64,000 nucleotides of DNA from Thraustochytrium sp. TN22 (Eukaryota; Sar; Bigyra; Thraustochytrida; Thraustochytriidae): positions 124,001-188,000 of the forward strand of contig JABLUY010000009.1 in the NCBI GenBank assembly GCA_013306675.1, in the 5' to 3' direction. Both the position numbers and the translations under genes were made by a program. Shown piece after piece: positions 9,718 through 19,265 of the stretch (position 1 is the first letter of the stretch; each line of letters begins with the position of its first letter). Under the pieces are notes generated by a model, which saw only the letters and a program-made list of their open reading frames with translations, was not told the DNA's origin and made no database searches.

Positions 9718-9737
9718 GCGGCGGCGGCGGCGGCGGC
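9681..9737. repeat. (CGG)n triplet repeat
   Basis: Roughly 19 CGG/CGC triplets with one CAG interruption in the likely 5' untranslated region of the SPRY gene; reads as polyalanine, polyarginine or polyglycine depending on frame. Confidence 0.9.
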
Positions 9738-9812
9738 ACGCGGCGCGCGAGCGGCGGAGCGGCGCGGTTTTTTGTTTGAAATTTGAACGGGTACGAGCCG
9801 GGGGAGGGCGAG

Positions 9813-10796
9813 ATGGGGGACTTCTTGACGACCATGTCGTACTGGAAGGGGGAGCAAGGCAAGGCGGTGCGCGCGCGCGGGAATGAGGTGTGGACGGCGG
9901 AGAAGGCGAAGCAGTCCACGCGCATGAACGCGCTGTGGCGCGAGGGCGCCGGCCTGAGCCCCGCGCTGCCGGCCGCGCAGTACTTCGAGGTGACGGTGCT
10001 ACAGGCGCCCGCGCCGGGCACGGTCTGGGTGGGCTGCACGGACGAGGCGCACTTCGGCGCCGGCTGGGCGCTCAAGGCCCTCAGCTACGGCGGCAACCTG
10101 AGCGACGGCGGCTCGCTGCTGGCGCAGCGCTTCGGCCCCGAGATCAAGCAGGGCGACGTGGTCGGCCTGCGCATGGAGATGGTGCCGCGTGATAACAAGC
10201 GCCACGACCTCGAGGTGTGCTTCTCCGTCAACGGCGAGGGCCTCGGCCGCGCCTTCTTTGTCGAGGAGATCGACGTCTACGCCATCGGCCCGCTCTACCC
10301 GACCGTCAGCTTCACGGACGGCCCGGCCAAGGTGGAGATCGTGCGCATGTCCGCGCCGCCCGCCTCCTCGCTGGCGCGCCCCGACTCCGGCTCGCGCGAG
10401 TCCGTGCACGGCTCCTGGCTCGCATCGGCCGCCGATTTTCTTGGCGACGAGGACTCTTCGCTGCCGCCCGTCGTCGTGCGCGTCGGCGCCAACGAGGCCA
10501 ACCTCACCGTGTCCGCCAAGGTCGCCAACACCATCTCCGTGCAGGCCTCGCTCGAGGCGCCGCACCAGGCCTCCGGCCCCTGCCTCTCCACCAAGATGAT
10601 GCCCTCGCCCGAGCTCCAGCCGCTCGAGGCGCGCGTCTCCGCCGTGCTCGAGGGCCTCGAGAACCTGGAGCTCGCCGACGGCACGCTCACGCTCACCTCC
10701 TCCGCTGCTGAGCCCATCCAGCTTCAGCCCCATGACGATGGCGCCGCCGCCGTCACCGAGGCCAAGCTCCGCTGGTTCAAGCGCACGGACCAGTAA
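9813..10796 (+). CDS. SPRY-domain protein
   Basis: 327-aa protein. The first ATG in frame is at 9813 (MGDFLTTMSYWKGEQ). Residues about 45-175 form a SPRY (B30.2-like) domain: QYFEVTVL, TVWVGCTDEAHFGAGW, LSYGGNLSDG, IKQGDVVGLRMEM and LEVCFSVNGEGLGRAF match its strand pattern, including the usual 'GDVVG' turn and the 'F..NG' motif. SPRY domains bind protein partners, often in E3 ligases or histone-methyltransferase complexes; no other domain is visible here, and the C-terminal 150 residues are Ser/Ala/Glu-rich and probably disordered. The partner cannot be predicted. Confidence 0.8.
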   Translation: MGDFLTTMSYWKGEQGKAVRARGNEVWTAEKAKQSTRMNALWREGAGLSPALPAAQYFEVTVLQAPAPGTVWVGCTDEAHFGAGWALKALSYGGNLSDGGSLLAQRFGPEIKQGDVVGLRMEMVPRDNKRHDLEVCFSVNGEGLGRAFFVEEIDVYAIGPLYPTVSFTDGPAKVEIVRMSAPPASSLARPDSGSRESVHGSWLASAADFLGDEDSSLPPVVVRVGANEANLTVSAKVANTISVQASLEAPHQASGPCLSTKMMPSPELQPLEARVSAVLEGLENLELADGTLTLTSSAAEPIQLQPHDDGAAAVTEAKLRWFKRTDQ

Positions 10797-11387
10797 GGCG
10801 TTTGCGTCGCAAGAAGCAAAAGAAGTAGTAGTATGAGGTGCGAAGTGCGAAGGGAAGGGGAGAGAAAACGGAGAGAGACAGGGAGGGGGACAGCGACTGC
10901 GACTGCGACAGGGAGAGCACGGGACGGCCACAGTCCATGCGTGCAGGCAGCGGCAGCCGGACGCGCGTACTCCTCTCGCCATTGTCTGACTGGCGGTGGC
11001 TGGCTGGCTGGCTGGCCTGGCTGGCTGGCTGACTGACTGACAGTGAGGCAGTCTGTATGTGTGGTGTGGATTGGCGTGGTGTGGCGGATGTTGGGGGAAA
11101 TGGAGGGTCTCGTCGTCGAGCGAAGCGCGTGCGAAGCAACCTTCGTCATCAAGATCACCACCATCATCATCACCATCATCAATCATCATCATCAAGTTTT
11201 CCTTCTTTCCTATTTGAGGTCGATACGCAGGGCGCTTGTGCACTGCGCGGCATCGCCAGGTCCTGTCAGGTCTTTCTCTCTCTTGTCTCTCTGTGTGTGC
11301 GTTCTGTTTGTCTGTCTGTCTGTCTGTCTGCTTCAATCTGTCTCTCTCTCTCTCTCTTCTCTCTTCTCTCTGCGCGCTTTCTTTCCC
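10797..11387. other. Convergent intergenic region with simple repeats
   Basis: No gene. Holds (GGCT)n at 10997-11042, a CAT/ATC triplet run at 11155-11193, (TCTG)n at 11306-11330 and a (TC)n tract at 11341-11370. The region separates the 3' ends of the SPRY and NELF-B genes. Confidence 0.75.
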
Positions 11388-14300
11388 TCACGGGCTTGTC
11401 TTGGAGCGCTTGATGCCGTCGACAACGTCCTCGGTGGTCTGGTCGAGCGGGCGCTTGCGCTGCGGCGAGCCGGCACCGACGCTGGCGCTGGACAGCGCCG
11501 GCGAGGCCGTGGCAAAGGGCGAAGGCGCGTAAGGCGAAGGCGAGGGCGAGATGAAGGGCGAGGGCGAGGGCGAGGGCGAAGGCCCGGTCGGGCCGGCGTC
11601 GTGCGCACCCAGGAGTGGCGGCAGGCCGCACTGCGTGCGCAGCGGCGGGAAGCGCCGGAAGAGCTTCTCGTACTGGCGGCGCGTCCGCTCAAAGGCGGGC
11701 GAGCAATAGCGCTCGTTGATGGCGTCCCTGGAAGCTGGCGAGGCGAGCACCGTGGTGTGCTCGATGTCATTGGAGCTGCCGGACAGGCTCACGAGCGCAG
11801 CGCGGGCAAAGCGCAGCAGGTCAGACTGCGGTAGCGTGTGCATGGTGTACTCGAGCGTGAGCAGGCGCGTGAGGTGGCCGTGCGCCCAGGCCGTCTTGGC
11901 CGGGTCCATGGTCGCCGACGGCGCGGATCGCAGAACTTCGGGCAGGAAGAGGCCCTCGATGGCAGACTTGAGCAGCGTGGCCGGCAGCGGCGCGTGCGAG
12001 CCCGTGCCGGACACGTGGTGCGTGACGGCGCGCCCGCTGGCGGCCGCCGCCGCCGCACTCGTGTTCTGGCGCTGCGACTGAATGAAGAAGCTCGTGACCA
12101 GCGAGTGTAGAAACGCAGGGTGCTCGGCCACAATGGCGCCCTGCTTCTGCACCAGCTCCAGCAGCTCGGGCAGGAGCGCCACGTCGCGGTGACAGACGCG
12201 CTGACAAAAGAAGAGCAGCATCGCGTTGCGCGTGAACCAGTCCGTCGGCAGCGCCTCGGCCAGGCAAGGGTCGACCAGACCGCGCTCCAGGCGCTGCTGC
12301 TCGAGGTGCTCCTGCGCCGCCGCCGTGGACGCCTTGAGCCGGAACTCGACCGCCTCCGACAGTAGCATGGCCAGCGCTGGCAGCGTCTTGCGCTCTGTGG
12401 TCTGGTCGAGCACGTGCACGATTACATCGCCCTTCTCGGCCTCCAGCACGAACTTGTGCGCCAGCGCGCTCACCTGCAGGAGCCAAGCCACGTTACGGGT
12501 CGTCTCCGAGTCGCGCGGTAGCTGCTCGCGCCGCACCACGTCGTCGCCAATCAGGTAGCACAGCACGTTCGTCAGCGCGTTCACCGCGAAGCCGGACGCC
12601 AAAATCATGGCGGCGTCGCTGACCGACCGCCGCAGCCGGCCCGTCTGCTCCAGGTTCGACAGCTGCGTCTGCGTCTCCTGTCGCTCCTTGCGCCGCCGCT
12701 CCGCGTCCTGCCGCTCGCGCTTGCGACGATCCTCCTGCGCCAGCGTCGCCTTGGACTTGCCGTCAGCCTCGCCGCTCTGCGCGTCCTCCATTGCCTCGTC
12801 CTCGTCCTCCTCGTCCTCGGATGACTTGCGCTTGGCGGCGGCGGGCGACGACTTGCTTGCGGCCTCGGCCGCCGCAGCCGCCGCCGTCGCAGCAGCCGTC
12901 GCAGCAGCCGCCTCGCCGCCCGGCCGGCTCGCGCGCTCGCGCTCGCGCGCCAGGCGCGCCGCGTCCTCAGCGCGCCGCGCCTCGTCCTGCCGGCGCTGCT
13001 CCTGCGCGCGCTGCCGCATGATGGCGTTCTGCAGCTTCTGCATGGCCTGGTTCAAGTACTGATCCGCCTTCACCTTCATGATGTTGCGCGCCGTCATGGA
13101 GACCTTGTGCGTGGGCCCGTTGAAGGCGATTGCGTTATCCGCGATCAGGTGCAGGTCTGCGCGCATGTCGTCGAGCGTCTCGTACTCACGCCGGCGGATT
13201 TTGTCCTCGATTGTGCTCAAATCCATCGGGTGTGAGATCTTGGCCTCGTATGCGCGCTTCAGCGCCGGGTACACCTCCACTACGGGGTTGTGGAACATGC
13301 GGTGCTTGTCCAGGTTTCGCACCTTGCGCCAGGCCTCCAGCAGCACCGAGTGCATGTCCACGGTCTTCTCGCCGCGCCCATGCGCAGCGTTCGCAGTCGC
13401 CACCTTGACGGGCCGTGGGCCCAGGCCGCCCTGGCCATTTGCAAAGAGCGAGCTCGCAGATGTGAAAATGTCCGCCGTCGACGCAAAGGCCGATGCCAGC
13501 CCGGGCTTGAGCCTGCCCGACACCAGCTTCACCAGCTCTGCCACCACCGTGCGCTGCAGGTTCGCTGTCTTCATGTCCAGCGCGGCGCGCGCGCTCAACG
13601 TGCAGATCTGCTTCACGTACGCGTCCAGGTGCCATGCGAAGTCGTGGCATGGCTCCGTCGCCAGCACCGTCTGTGCTGAAATGTCGTGCAGCCCCATGAG
13701 CAGGTCTGCGCGCAGCGCGCACAGCCGCGGGTTGCCGGTCTCCGCAAATTGATCCCGCACGCGGTCCGTCAGGAACCGGTACAGCTTCGCCGACGACCCC
13801 ACGGCGCGGATCAGCTCCTGCAGCGGCTGACTCTTCTGCCGCCGCTTGTGCGGCGGCGGGAAGTTCACGTCCGGAAACATCTCGTCCGACCACGTGGTTG
13901 AGGCCGAGTCGTGCAAGAAGCGCTCCACGATCGGGTCCACATGCGTCAAAAAGGAGTCTGGGTACTCCTCCCAGAGCCGCTGCCGCGTCTGCCGCGGCAG
14001 CTTCTCCAGCGCCGCGCCGTCCAGCTGGCTGAGCTGCTCCAGCACCGAGGCTGACGGGTTCGGCAGCGCGCCGAGGATCTTGAGCGGGATCTCCTCCAGC
14101 GTAGGGTGCGCCAGCAGGGGCAGCGTCTCCTCCAGCAGCGCCGCTAGCTGCGCCTTGGTCGCGCTGCGCACCTGCGCCAGCACCTTGGCCTTGAGGTTCT
14201 GGAACACGCCGCGCAGCACCTCGTGCCGCCGCTGGCCCAGCGCCTCCAGCAGCCACAGCGCCGGCTCGCACCCCTGCAAGCCGCCTCCGTGCGCCTCCTG

Positions 14301-14495
14301 CAGCGCATCCACGAACGCCAGAGGGTCCTCCGCGCCGCACAGCCCGCGCCGCACGTACGCCTGCGACACGAGCAGGCCGTCGGCCGCGCGCCCGCCATCC
14401 TGCCCGCCGCCAGCGCCGCCGCCGCCGCCAGCGCCAGCGCCGCCGCCAGCGCCCGCCGCCGCGGCCGCGCCGCCGTTGCCCGCGTCCGCCGCCAT
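11388..14495 (-). CDS. NELFB: NELF-B (COBRA1) homologue with an inserted bromodomain
   Basis: 1035-aa protein related to negative elongation factor B, a subunit of the NELF complex that pauses RNA polymerase II after initiation. The ATG at 14495 precedes a Gly/Ala-rich leader; upstream codons look non-coding. The COBRA1 region starts near residue 50, and its hallmark segment LRADLLMGLHDISA followed by EPCHDFAWHLDA (about 255-290) matches NELF-B (LRAELLMSLHD...DPCHKFTWCLDA). A later block, NALTNVLCYL...LPRDSETTRNVAWLL (about 640-680), matches the NELF-B segment around QETLPRDS. Between them, about residues 385-485, lies a bromodomain with PVVEVYPALK, HPMDLSTIEDKI and IADNAIAFNGP, including the acetyl-lysine-binding Asn. 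An acidic then basic coiled segment (about 545-620) and a Ser/Pro-rich C-terminal tail follow. Single exon. Confidence 0.88.
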   Translation of the reverse strand: MAADAGNGGAAAAAGAGGGAGAGGGGGAGGGQDGGRAADGLLVSQAYVRRGLCGAEDPLAFVDALQEAHGGGLQGCEPALWLLEALGQRRHEVLRGVFQNLKAKVLAQVRSATKAQLAALLEETLPLLAHPTLEEIPLKILGALPNPSASVLEQLSQLDGAALEKLPRQTRQRLWEEYPDSFLTHVDPIVERFLHDSASTTWSDEMFPDVNFPPPHKRRQKSQPLQELIRAVGSSAKLYRFLTDRVRDQFAETGNPRLCALRADLLMGLHDISAQTVLATEPCHDFAWHLDAYVKQICTLSARAALDMKTANLQRTVVAELVKLVSGRLKPGLASAFASTADIFTSASSLFANGQGGLGPRPVKVATANAAHGRGEKTVDMHSVLLEAWRKVRNLDKHRMFHNPVVEVYPALKRAYEAKISHPMDLSTIEDKIRRREYETLDDMRADLHLIADNAIAFNGPTHKVSMTARNIMKVKADQYLNQAMQKLQNAIMRQRAQEQRRQDEARRAEDAARLARERERASRPGGEAAAATAAATAAAAAAEAASKSSPAAAKRKSSEDEEDEDEAMEDAQSGEADGKSKATLAQEDRRKRERQDAERRRKERQETQTQLSNLEQTGRLRRSVSDAAMILASGFAVNALTNVLCYLIGDDVVRREQLPRDSETTRNVAWLLQVSALAHKFVLEAEKGDVIVHVLDQTTERKTLPALAMLLSEAVEFRLKASTAAAQEHLEQQRLERGLVDPCLAEALPTDWFTRNAMLLFFCQRVCHRDVALLPELLELVQKQGAIVAEHPAFLHSLVTSFFIQSQRQNTSAAAAAASGRAVTHHVSGTGSHAPLPATLLKSAIEGLFLPEVLRSAPSATMDPAKTAWAHGHLTRLLTLEYTMHTLPQSDLLRFARAALVSLSGSSNDIEHTTVLASPASRDAINERYCSPAFERTRRQYEKLFRRFPPLRTQCGLPPLLGAHDAGPTGPSPSPSPSPFISPSPSPYAPSPFATASPALSSASVGAGSPQRKRPLDQTTEDVVDGIKRSKTSP

Positions 14496-15236
14496 GCTCG
14501 CTCGCGCGCGCCAGCCAGCGGCCGCGCCGCGCCGCCGCGCTCGCCGCGCTTGGAGCTTTGGGCGCCAGGCGTGCTCGACTTGGTTGAAGGCAAGGCAAGG
14601 ACGCCAACGACGCCGCCGACTCGGACAGGGACAGCGCGAAGGAGCTGCAGCTGCAGCAGCTGCAGCTGCCGAGGAGGCCCGGGCTGCAGCCTGGCGCGCG
14701 CCAGAAGCGCGGAGCCGCCGGAACGCGGGGACGAAGATGCGCGCGCAGGCGAGACCGCAGGACCTGGGCAAATTCGACGAAGATCGAGCGAGGACTTGGA
14801 GCACGAGGCGATGATGAGGCACGCCGAAACGAGCATCTCCACATTGCGGGCAAGAAGCGCGGAGCGTCGAGCCAAGGGAATGGATTGGGAGGAGAGCTGA
14901 TCTAAGGCTTTTTGCGGCGGGAAGCAGAGATAGGCCGAGGTTGGGGCCAACAAAGACAGCTACGTAGCTACAAGTAGGCCGAGGCCGGATCACGCGAAGA
15001 ACCTGGACTACTGGAGCTACTCTTGTATATCGAAGAGCCAGAGGACGGAGGGCATGGAGGACAAGAATTTCAGCGCACAGTGATAATCAGAGTTACAGCG
15101 ATCTTGACGAATGTGCGAGGCTCGAACTGCGTCAAGAACGAGAACTGCACCTCCCGCGCGACCAGATGCGCTCGAGCCCCTCCCCTCCACCTTCACACAC
15201 TCGATCGCATCGCAAAGACTGCGTTACTGATTGCCA
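14496..15236. other. Intergenic region between NELF-B and the pseudokinase gene
   Basis: Upstream region of NELF-B and 3' flank of the minus-strand pseudokinase gene. It contains a GCAGCTGCAG-rich palindromic stretch near 14642-14670. The open frame that continues upstream of the NELF-B ATG lacks recognisable domains and is probably chance. From 14900 to 15236 composition drops in GC and I see no gene. Confidence 0.6.
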
Positions 15237-18200
15237 CTACCTTGCGTTGAGGACCCCGTGCTCACCCGGCCACATGGACGAGGCGCCAGCGAGGAGGCGC
15301 AGTGCTTCTTCCGGCTCAAATTCCTGGGGGAACTGTATGTGAGCCGCGTAAACCTGTGGAATGGCGCCCAGACGAAGCAGAGAGAGCCTTGCCGCGGGGT
15401 CTTCGTAGATGAGAACTGAAATAGTGCGGCAAGCAACCACCTGCATGTCCATGTCAGGAAACGAGCGCATGGCCCGGAGAATGTCAGCTCCGGCATCGAG
15501 TTCGTGGCCAAAAACTGCCTGACTTGGCCCGTATGCCTCAAGGAGAAGGCCTAGCACAGAGATCGCGCAGAATTGGACTTCTGAGTCTCCTGGGTGGGTG
15601 CGCATTGCTTCCAGAATGTCAACGCCAACATGAAGGTCTTGCACGAGGTCCTCCCAGTCATAGCTTTCCTCGTTTGATAGGATCGCGCAAATGGCTGAAC
15701 AAGCCGCGCCCTGAACTCCGGCATCGCCCCGATGCGCCCGCATCGCCTCGAGGATCTCGATGGTGGCCTGAAGGCTTTGTCCAGATGTGCCTTGCTGCTG
15801 CTCGTGGCGCCCAAGGCAGCGCAGCACACGACATGCCCGATCTTGCAGCGCTGCGACGTCTCGATGCGCCCTCATGACCTGGAGGACTTCTCCTCCTGCG
15901 TCGAGCTCTTCGAAAAGAATCCCGTGGGTTGCCTCGTCTGTGACGAAGTTGAGCAAAACTGTGCAGGCGAAGAACAGGAACCTGGGGCTCTCCCGATATG
16001 CACGCATGGCCTCGATGATAACTAAGCCAGCACGCATCTCGTTCACCAAGATCTCAGCATAGTGGAATGCTGCGGAGGTTGGATCTGTCAGGCGCGAGAG
16101 TGCCTTACACGCGGGACCTAGTACCTGAATGTCCCCAACGTGCGTACGCATGGCTTTCAGAATCTGAAAACTGATCTGATAGTCCTGAGTGAGCATTGCC
16201 ACGTTGCTCGCGCAGCACGCGAGCGAATGCAGCGCAAAGCAAGCGTGTTGTTGCACCGCGAGCTTGTTTTGGTGTGTCCGCATGGCCTCAAGAACTTCAA
16301 CGTCCGCCCGAAGGCCCTGCACGAGCCTCTCACTCGTGCTGACGTTGGTGGCGAACTTGTGAAGCGCGGCGCACGCAAGGAATTGTACCTCGTAGTCGTC
16401 CCGATGTCCTCGCATGGCCTGGAGAATATCCGCTCCAGCATCGAGCTCCAGAGCGAGAATGTCCACGTGGCGTTCACTGTGTGCGAGCTTTGCCAGAAGC
16501 CAACACGCGCGTTGCTGCACCGTGGAAACAGTACGATGCGCTCGCATAGCCTCGAGAATATCGACGCCGGCGTGACCTTCCTGGACAAGGCTATCCTGGA
16601 CGTTTGCGTTGTTTATCATTCTCATGAGCGCCGCCAATGCAGCCTCCTGCAAGGCAGCGTCGCCTCGATGGTCTCGCATGGCCTGGAGCACTTCCATGCC
16701 TGCCTGAAGCTCTTCCGCGAGGATCTCCGCATTGCGCTGGACAGTCGCGAGACTCGCCAAAGCCTTGCATACGCATAATTGGACACGTCGCGTGCCCCGA
16801 TGGTTTCGCATGGCCTCGAGCAAATCAACACCAGCATGAAGCTCCTGTACGAGGCGCTCTGCCGAGCTGTCGTTCGCCCCCGGCGCTTTCGTGGCGAGCA
16901 TATGAAGCAGGGTACAGGCCGCGTATTGCAAAGCCGCATCGCCTCGGTACGCTCGCATGGCCTGAAGCACGTCGATGGCAGCTTGGGTCTCCTGGTGCTT
17001 CAGAATGTCCACGTTGCGGCCGTCGAGCGCGAGACGATATAGGAGCCCGCACGCGCCACGCTGTATCAAAAGGTTGCTCTGGTTCTCCCGCATGCTGCTG
17101 AGAACCTCAACGAAGACGTCGAGTTCTTGCGTAAGTCTCTCACTCTCGCTCGAACCGGCCAGAACGAAAAAGAGCATTCTGAAGGCTTCATATTGCACCT
17201 TTCCGTTGCTCCGGTGCGCGCGAATGGCATCGAGAACCTCCGAGCAGGCGACGGCCCTCTCGTCCGAAGTCAGTCTTGATCGCAGGCCAACCAGACAGAG
17301 GAAGCTGCAGCCAACGCTTTGAACGGTCGGGTTGCTTCGATGCGCGTACATTGCGCTGCATACCAGCGCGCCGAGCCTTTGGCGCTGGACTGAGGCGACA
17401 ACATGTGCACGGCCTCGAAAGGCTTGCGCAGACGCGGCCAATACCGGAAGCGAGGCAGCCACCACATCCGCGTCCTCTTGATGCTCCATCACAAGCGTAG
17501 CGCAGATGGAGACCGCGCCCCGGGAAAGGGCCTCCCATCGGGGCGCATTGCGACTAGGTCCTGGGACAGATGTGTGAGCCTCGAGCAGCTTTCCTAGCGC
17601 ATCGAGCGTCTGGAGCTGATCGTCGCGGTCGTGCGGCTGCAGCAGGTGGCGGAGGCAGGCTTGCACTGCTGCGCAGGCGGCGCCGCCTGCAGAAGACGAG
17701 CCAGAGCTCGCGGCGTACGCCCGCCGGTTTCCCAGCCGGAGGCTGGGCGCCGAGTGCCGAGTCTTGCCGCGGGCAACAAGATGCCGTAGAGCGGCTGGCA
17801 CGGACCAGCGACCCTGTCGGGCCCGACCGCGAGGAGCGAAGCACTGCAGAGCTTGTGATGCCGACGGCCGGCAGCGCGGATGATGCTCCCAGCACGCTTC
17901 CATCAGAGCGAGTAGCCATGGCGTGTTCTCAACGTCTGCCGCGGTATTCTCCGGTCGGTCGCCAGACAACACCCCTGCCTCCGTGAAATGCGTGCCTGCG
18001 AAGGGTTCGGAGCCGTGGAAGACAGCCCACAGGATCATTCCGTAGGAGTACATATCTGCCCGTGTGGTCCAGCGCGAGGGGCGCTGCAGTGCCTCGGGTG
18101 CCGCGTACACGCGCGAGTCCGCGACCCCGGACGCAGCATCGGGCAAGGACGCGTCTCCGAGCAGGAGATTTCCCAACTTCGCATGACGAAAGTCGCGGGC

Positions 18201-19265
18201 CAGAAATATGCTGGACGGCTGCAGATTGCTGTGGACTACGCCCTGCTTGTGCAGATAGTCCAGGCCGCGGGCGACACACCGTAGGATTGCCTCCTTGGCC
18301 GCAAGGCCGAGCTCGGCCCATCCATTCCTCAAAAGGTCAGACAGGGTCGAGTCTGCGCGATCCGTGACTAGTACGAGGCTCCCTTCGAGAAGTCGGGTTC
18401 CGAGTAGACGCACTACGTTGGGGTGCACAAGACGCTTGTGCAGCTCGGCGGCCAGGATGAGCGGAGCACCCTCCTCGCGGGGCCGGTCCCCCTCTGTGCG
18501 CTGGACCACCACTGGAAAGCTGTCACCGTTCGGCCGATGGAGCAGGCCCGTGACGAACTGGCCAAAGCTGCCGCTGAAGAGGATTTCGATAGGCTCAGAC
18601 AGAGCGATCTCGTCATCCGGAAGCGTTGCGGCATGGGCGTCGCGCGCGCGGCGCAGGTCCGCCACGAGCGCATCGCGTGCGCTTGCCGCCGCATCAACAA
18701 GCGCCAGGTCCTCGTCGAGCTCCGGGCTCTCCTCGGGTGCCGTGCCCTCGTCTAGCGTCACCTCTTTCTCGAGCGCCGCAATCACGAGGTCTACTTGATC
18801 AGCTGCGGTGGCGAGCTGGCCTAGGTCCAGAAGCTGATGAAGGACTTGCTCAAGCTTCTGACGCGGGTCCACGCCGTCGTCCTTGCTGTCGATGGCGTCT
18901 CCCTCCGTGGCGTCCTCTACCTGGCTCCTTGTGAGCTTGCAGAGGCTCCTTTGAGATCTGAGCTCATCCGTCGCATGGGTGAGTTTAGCACGCACGCCCT
19001 TCGCGTCGAGAAGCAGCAATGCGTTCGCCGCGAGTCCGCCTCCGCGAAAGAGGTGCTGGCGCACGAGCCCCAGCGCCTGCCTTATGCCCTCCTCCACGAT
19101 GAGCGCGTCCTCCAGCTCGATGCCAGGCTCCTCGAGGTCGTCGGCGAGCTGGGCGAGCTCGGCGACCAGCGCCGCGGCCTCGCGTCCGCAGCACGGCAGC
19201 TCCGCGTTCTCCAAGTCGGCGGCGAAGGCACGCGCGAGCCGCGCGACGAGCCGCGCGTCATCCAT
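15237..19265 (-). CDS. Pseudokinase with helical N-terminus and about 15 ARM-like repeats
   Basis: 1342-aa protein, started at the first ATG (19265). Residues 1-190 are helical and resemble the four-helix bundle plus brace that precedes MLKL-type kinases; this match is by pattern only. Residues about 220-490 are a tyrosine-kinase-like fold: glycine loop SGSFGQFVTG, YAAPEAL, RADMYSYGMILW and a final CRPSASQAL. It lacks all three catalytic signatures: the VAIK Lys is Gln (PVVVQ), HRD is HSN (VVHSNLQPSS, near 346), and DFG is replaced by NLL (KLGNLLLG, near 363). It should be catalytically dead. Residues about 510-1320 contain about 15 ARM/HEAT-like repeats with the signature EAMRAHR....VQ..AC..L..LA. 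A scaffold or signalling role is likely. Single exon. Confidence 0.82.
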   Translation of the reverse strand: MDDARLVARLARAFAADLENAELPCCGREAAALVAELAQLADDLEEPGIELEDALIVEEGIRQALGLVRQHLFRGGGLAANALLLLDAKGVRAKLTHATDELRSQRSLCKLTRSQVEDATEGDAIDSKDDGVDPRQKLEQVLHQLLDLGQLATAADQVDLVIAALEKEVTLDEGTAPEESPELDEDLALVDAAASARDALVADLRRARDAHAATLPDDEIALSEPIEILFSGSFGQFVTGLLHRPNGDSFPVVVQRTEGDRPREEGAPLILAAELHKRLVHPNVVRLLGTRLLEGSLVLVTDRADSTLSDLLRNGWAELGLAAKEAILRCVARGLDYLHKQGVVHSNLQPSSIFLARDFRHAKLGNLLLGDASLPDAASGVADSRVYAAPEALQRPSRWTTRADMYSYGMILWAVFHGSEPFAGTHFTEAGVLSGDRPENTAADVENTPWLLALMEACWEHHPRCRPSASQALQCFAPRGRARQGRWSVPAALRHLVARGKTRHSAPSLRLGNRRAYAASSGSSSAGGAACAAVQACLRHLLQPHDRDDQLQTLDALGKLLEAHTSVPGPSRNAPRWEALSRGAVSICATLVMEHQEDADVVAASLPVLAASAQAFRGRAHVVASVQRQRLGALVCSAMYAHRSNPTVQSVGCSFLCLVGLRSRLTSDERAVACSEVLDAIRAHRSNGKVQYEAFRMLFFVLAGSSESERLTQELDVFVEVLSSMRENQSNLLIQRGACGLLYRLALDGRNVDILKHQETQAAIDVLQAMRAYRGDAALQYAACTLLHMLATKAPGANDSSAERLVQELHAGVDLLEAMRNHRGTRRVQLCVCKALASLATVQRNAEILAEELQAGMEVLQAMRDHRGDAALQEAALAALMRMINNANVQDSLVQEGHAGVDILEAMRAHRTVSTVQQRACWLLAKLAHSERHVDILALELDAGADILQAMRGHRDDYEVQFLACAALHKFATNVSTSERLVQGLRADVEVLEAMRTHQNKLAVQQHACFALHSLACCASNVAMLTQDYQISFQILKAMRTHVGDIQVLGPACKALSRLTDPTSAAFHYAEILVNEMRAGLVIIEAMRAYRESPRFLFFACTVLLNFVTDEATHGILFEELDAGGEVLQVMRAHRDVAALQDRACRVLRCLGRHEQQQGTSGQSLQATIEILEAMRAHRGDAGVQGAACSAICAILSNEESYDWEDLVQDLHVGVDILEAMRTHPGDSEVQFCAISVLGLLLEAYGPSQAVFGHELDAGADILRAMRSFPDMDMQVVACRTISVLIYEDPAARLSLLRLGAIPQVYAAHIQFPQEFEPEEALRLLAGASSMWPGEHGVLNAR

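Larger units (their letters stand above)
8758..9812. other. Intergenic region, no confident gene
   Basis: Shared upstream region of the divergent TauE/SafE and SPRY genes. It contains an (ACAG)-like run at 8881-8915, (GTGCTC)-like repeats at 9222-9250, GCCAGC repeats near 9308-9330, (GGAT)n at 9586-9623 and (CGG)n at 9681-9737. On the minus strand a short frame at 8948-9142 starts in a good context (gcaccATGG) and begins MGRSEAECEALEKERRILGL; it could be a first exon, but the frame then loses coding character and I cannot assign it. Another minus-strand 43-codon frame ends near 9295. Confidence 0.5.

Noticed and set aside
9999-11336. 445-codon minus-strand frame across the SPRY gene
   Set aside because: No domain and it runs through simple repeats; the SPRY motifs on the + strand are clear.
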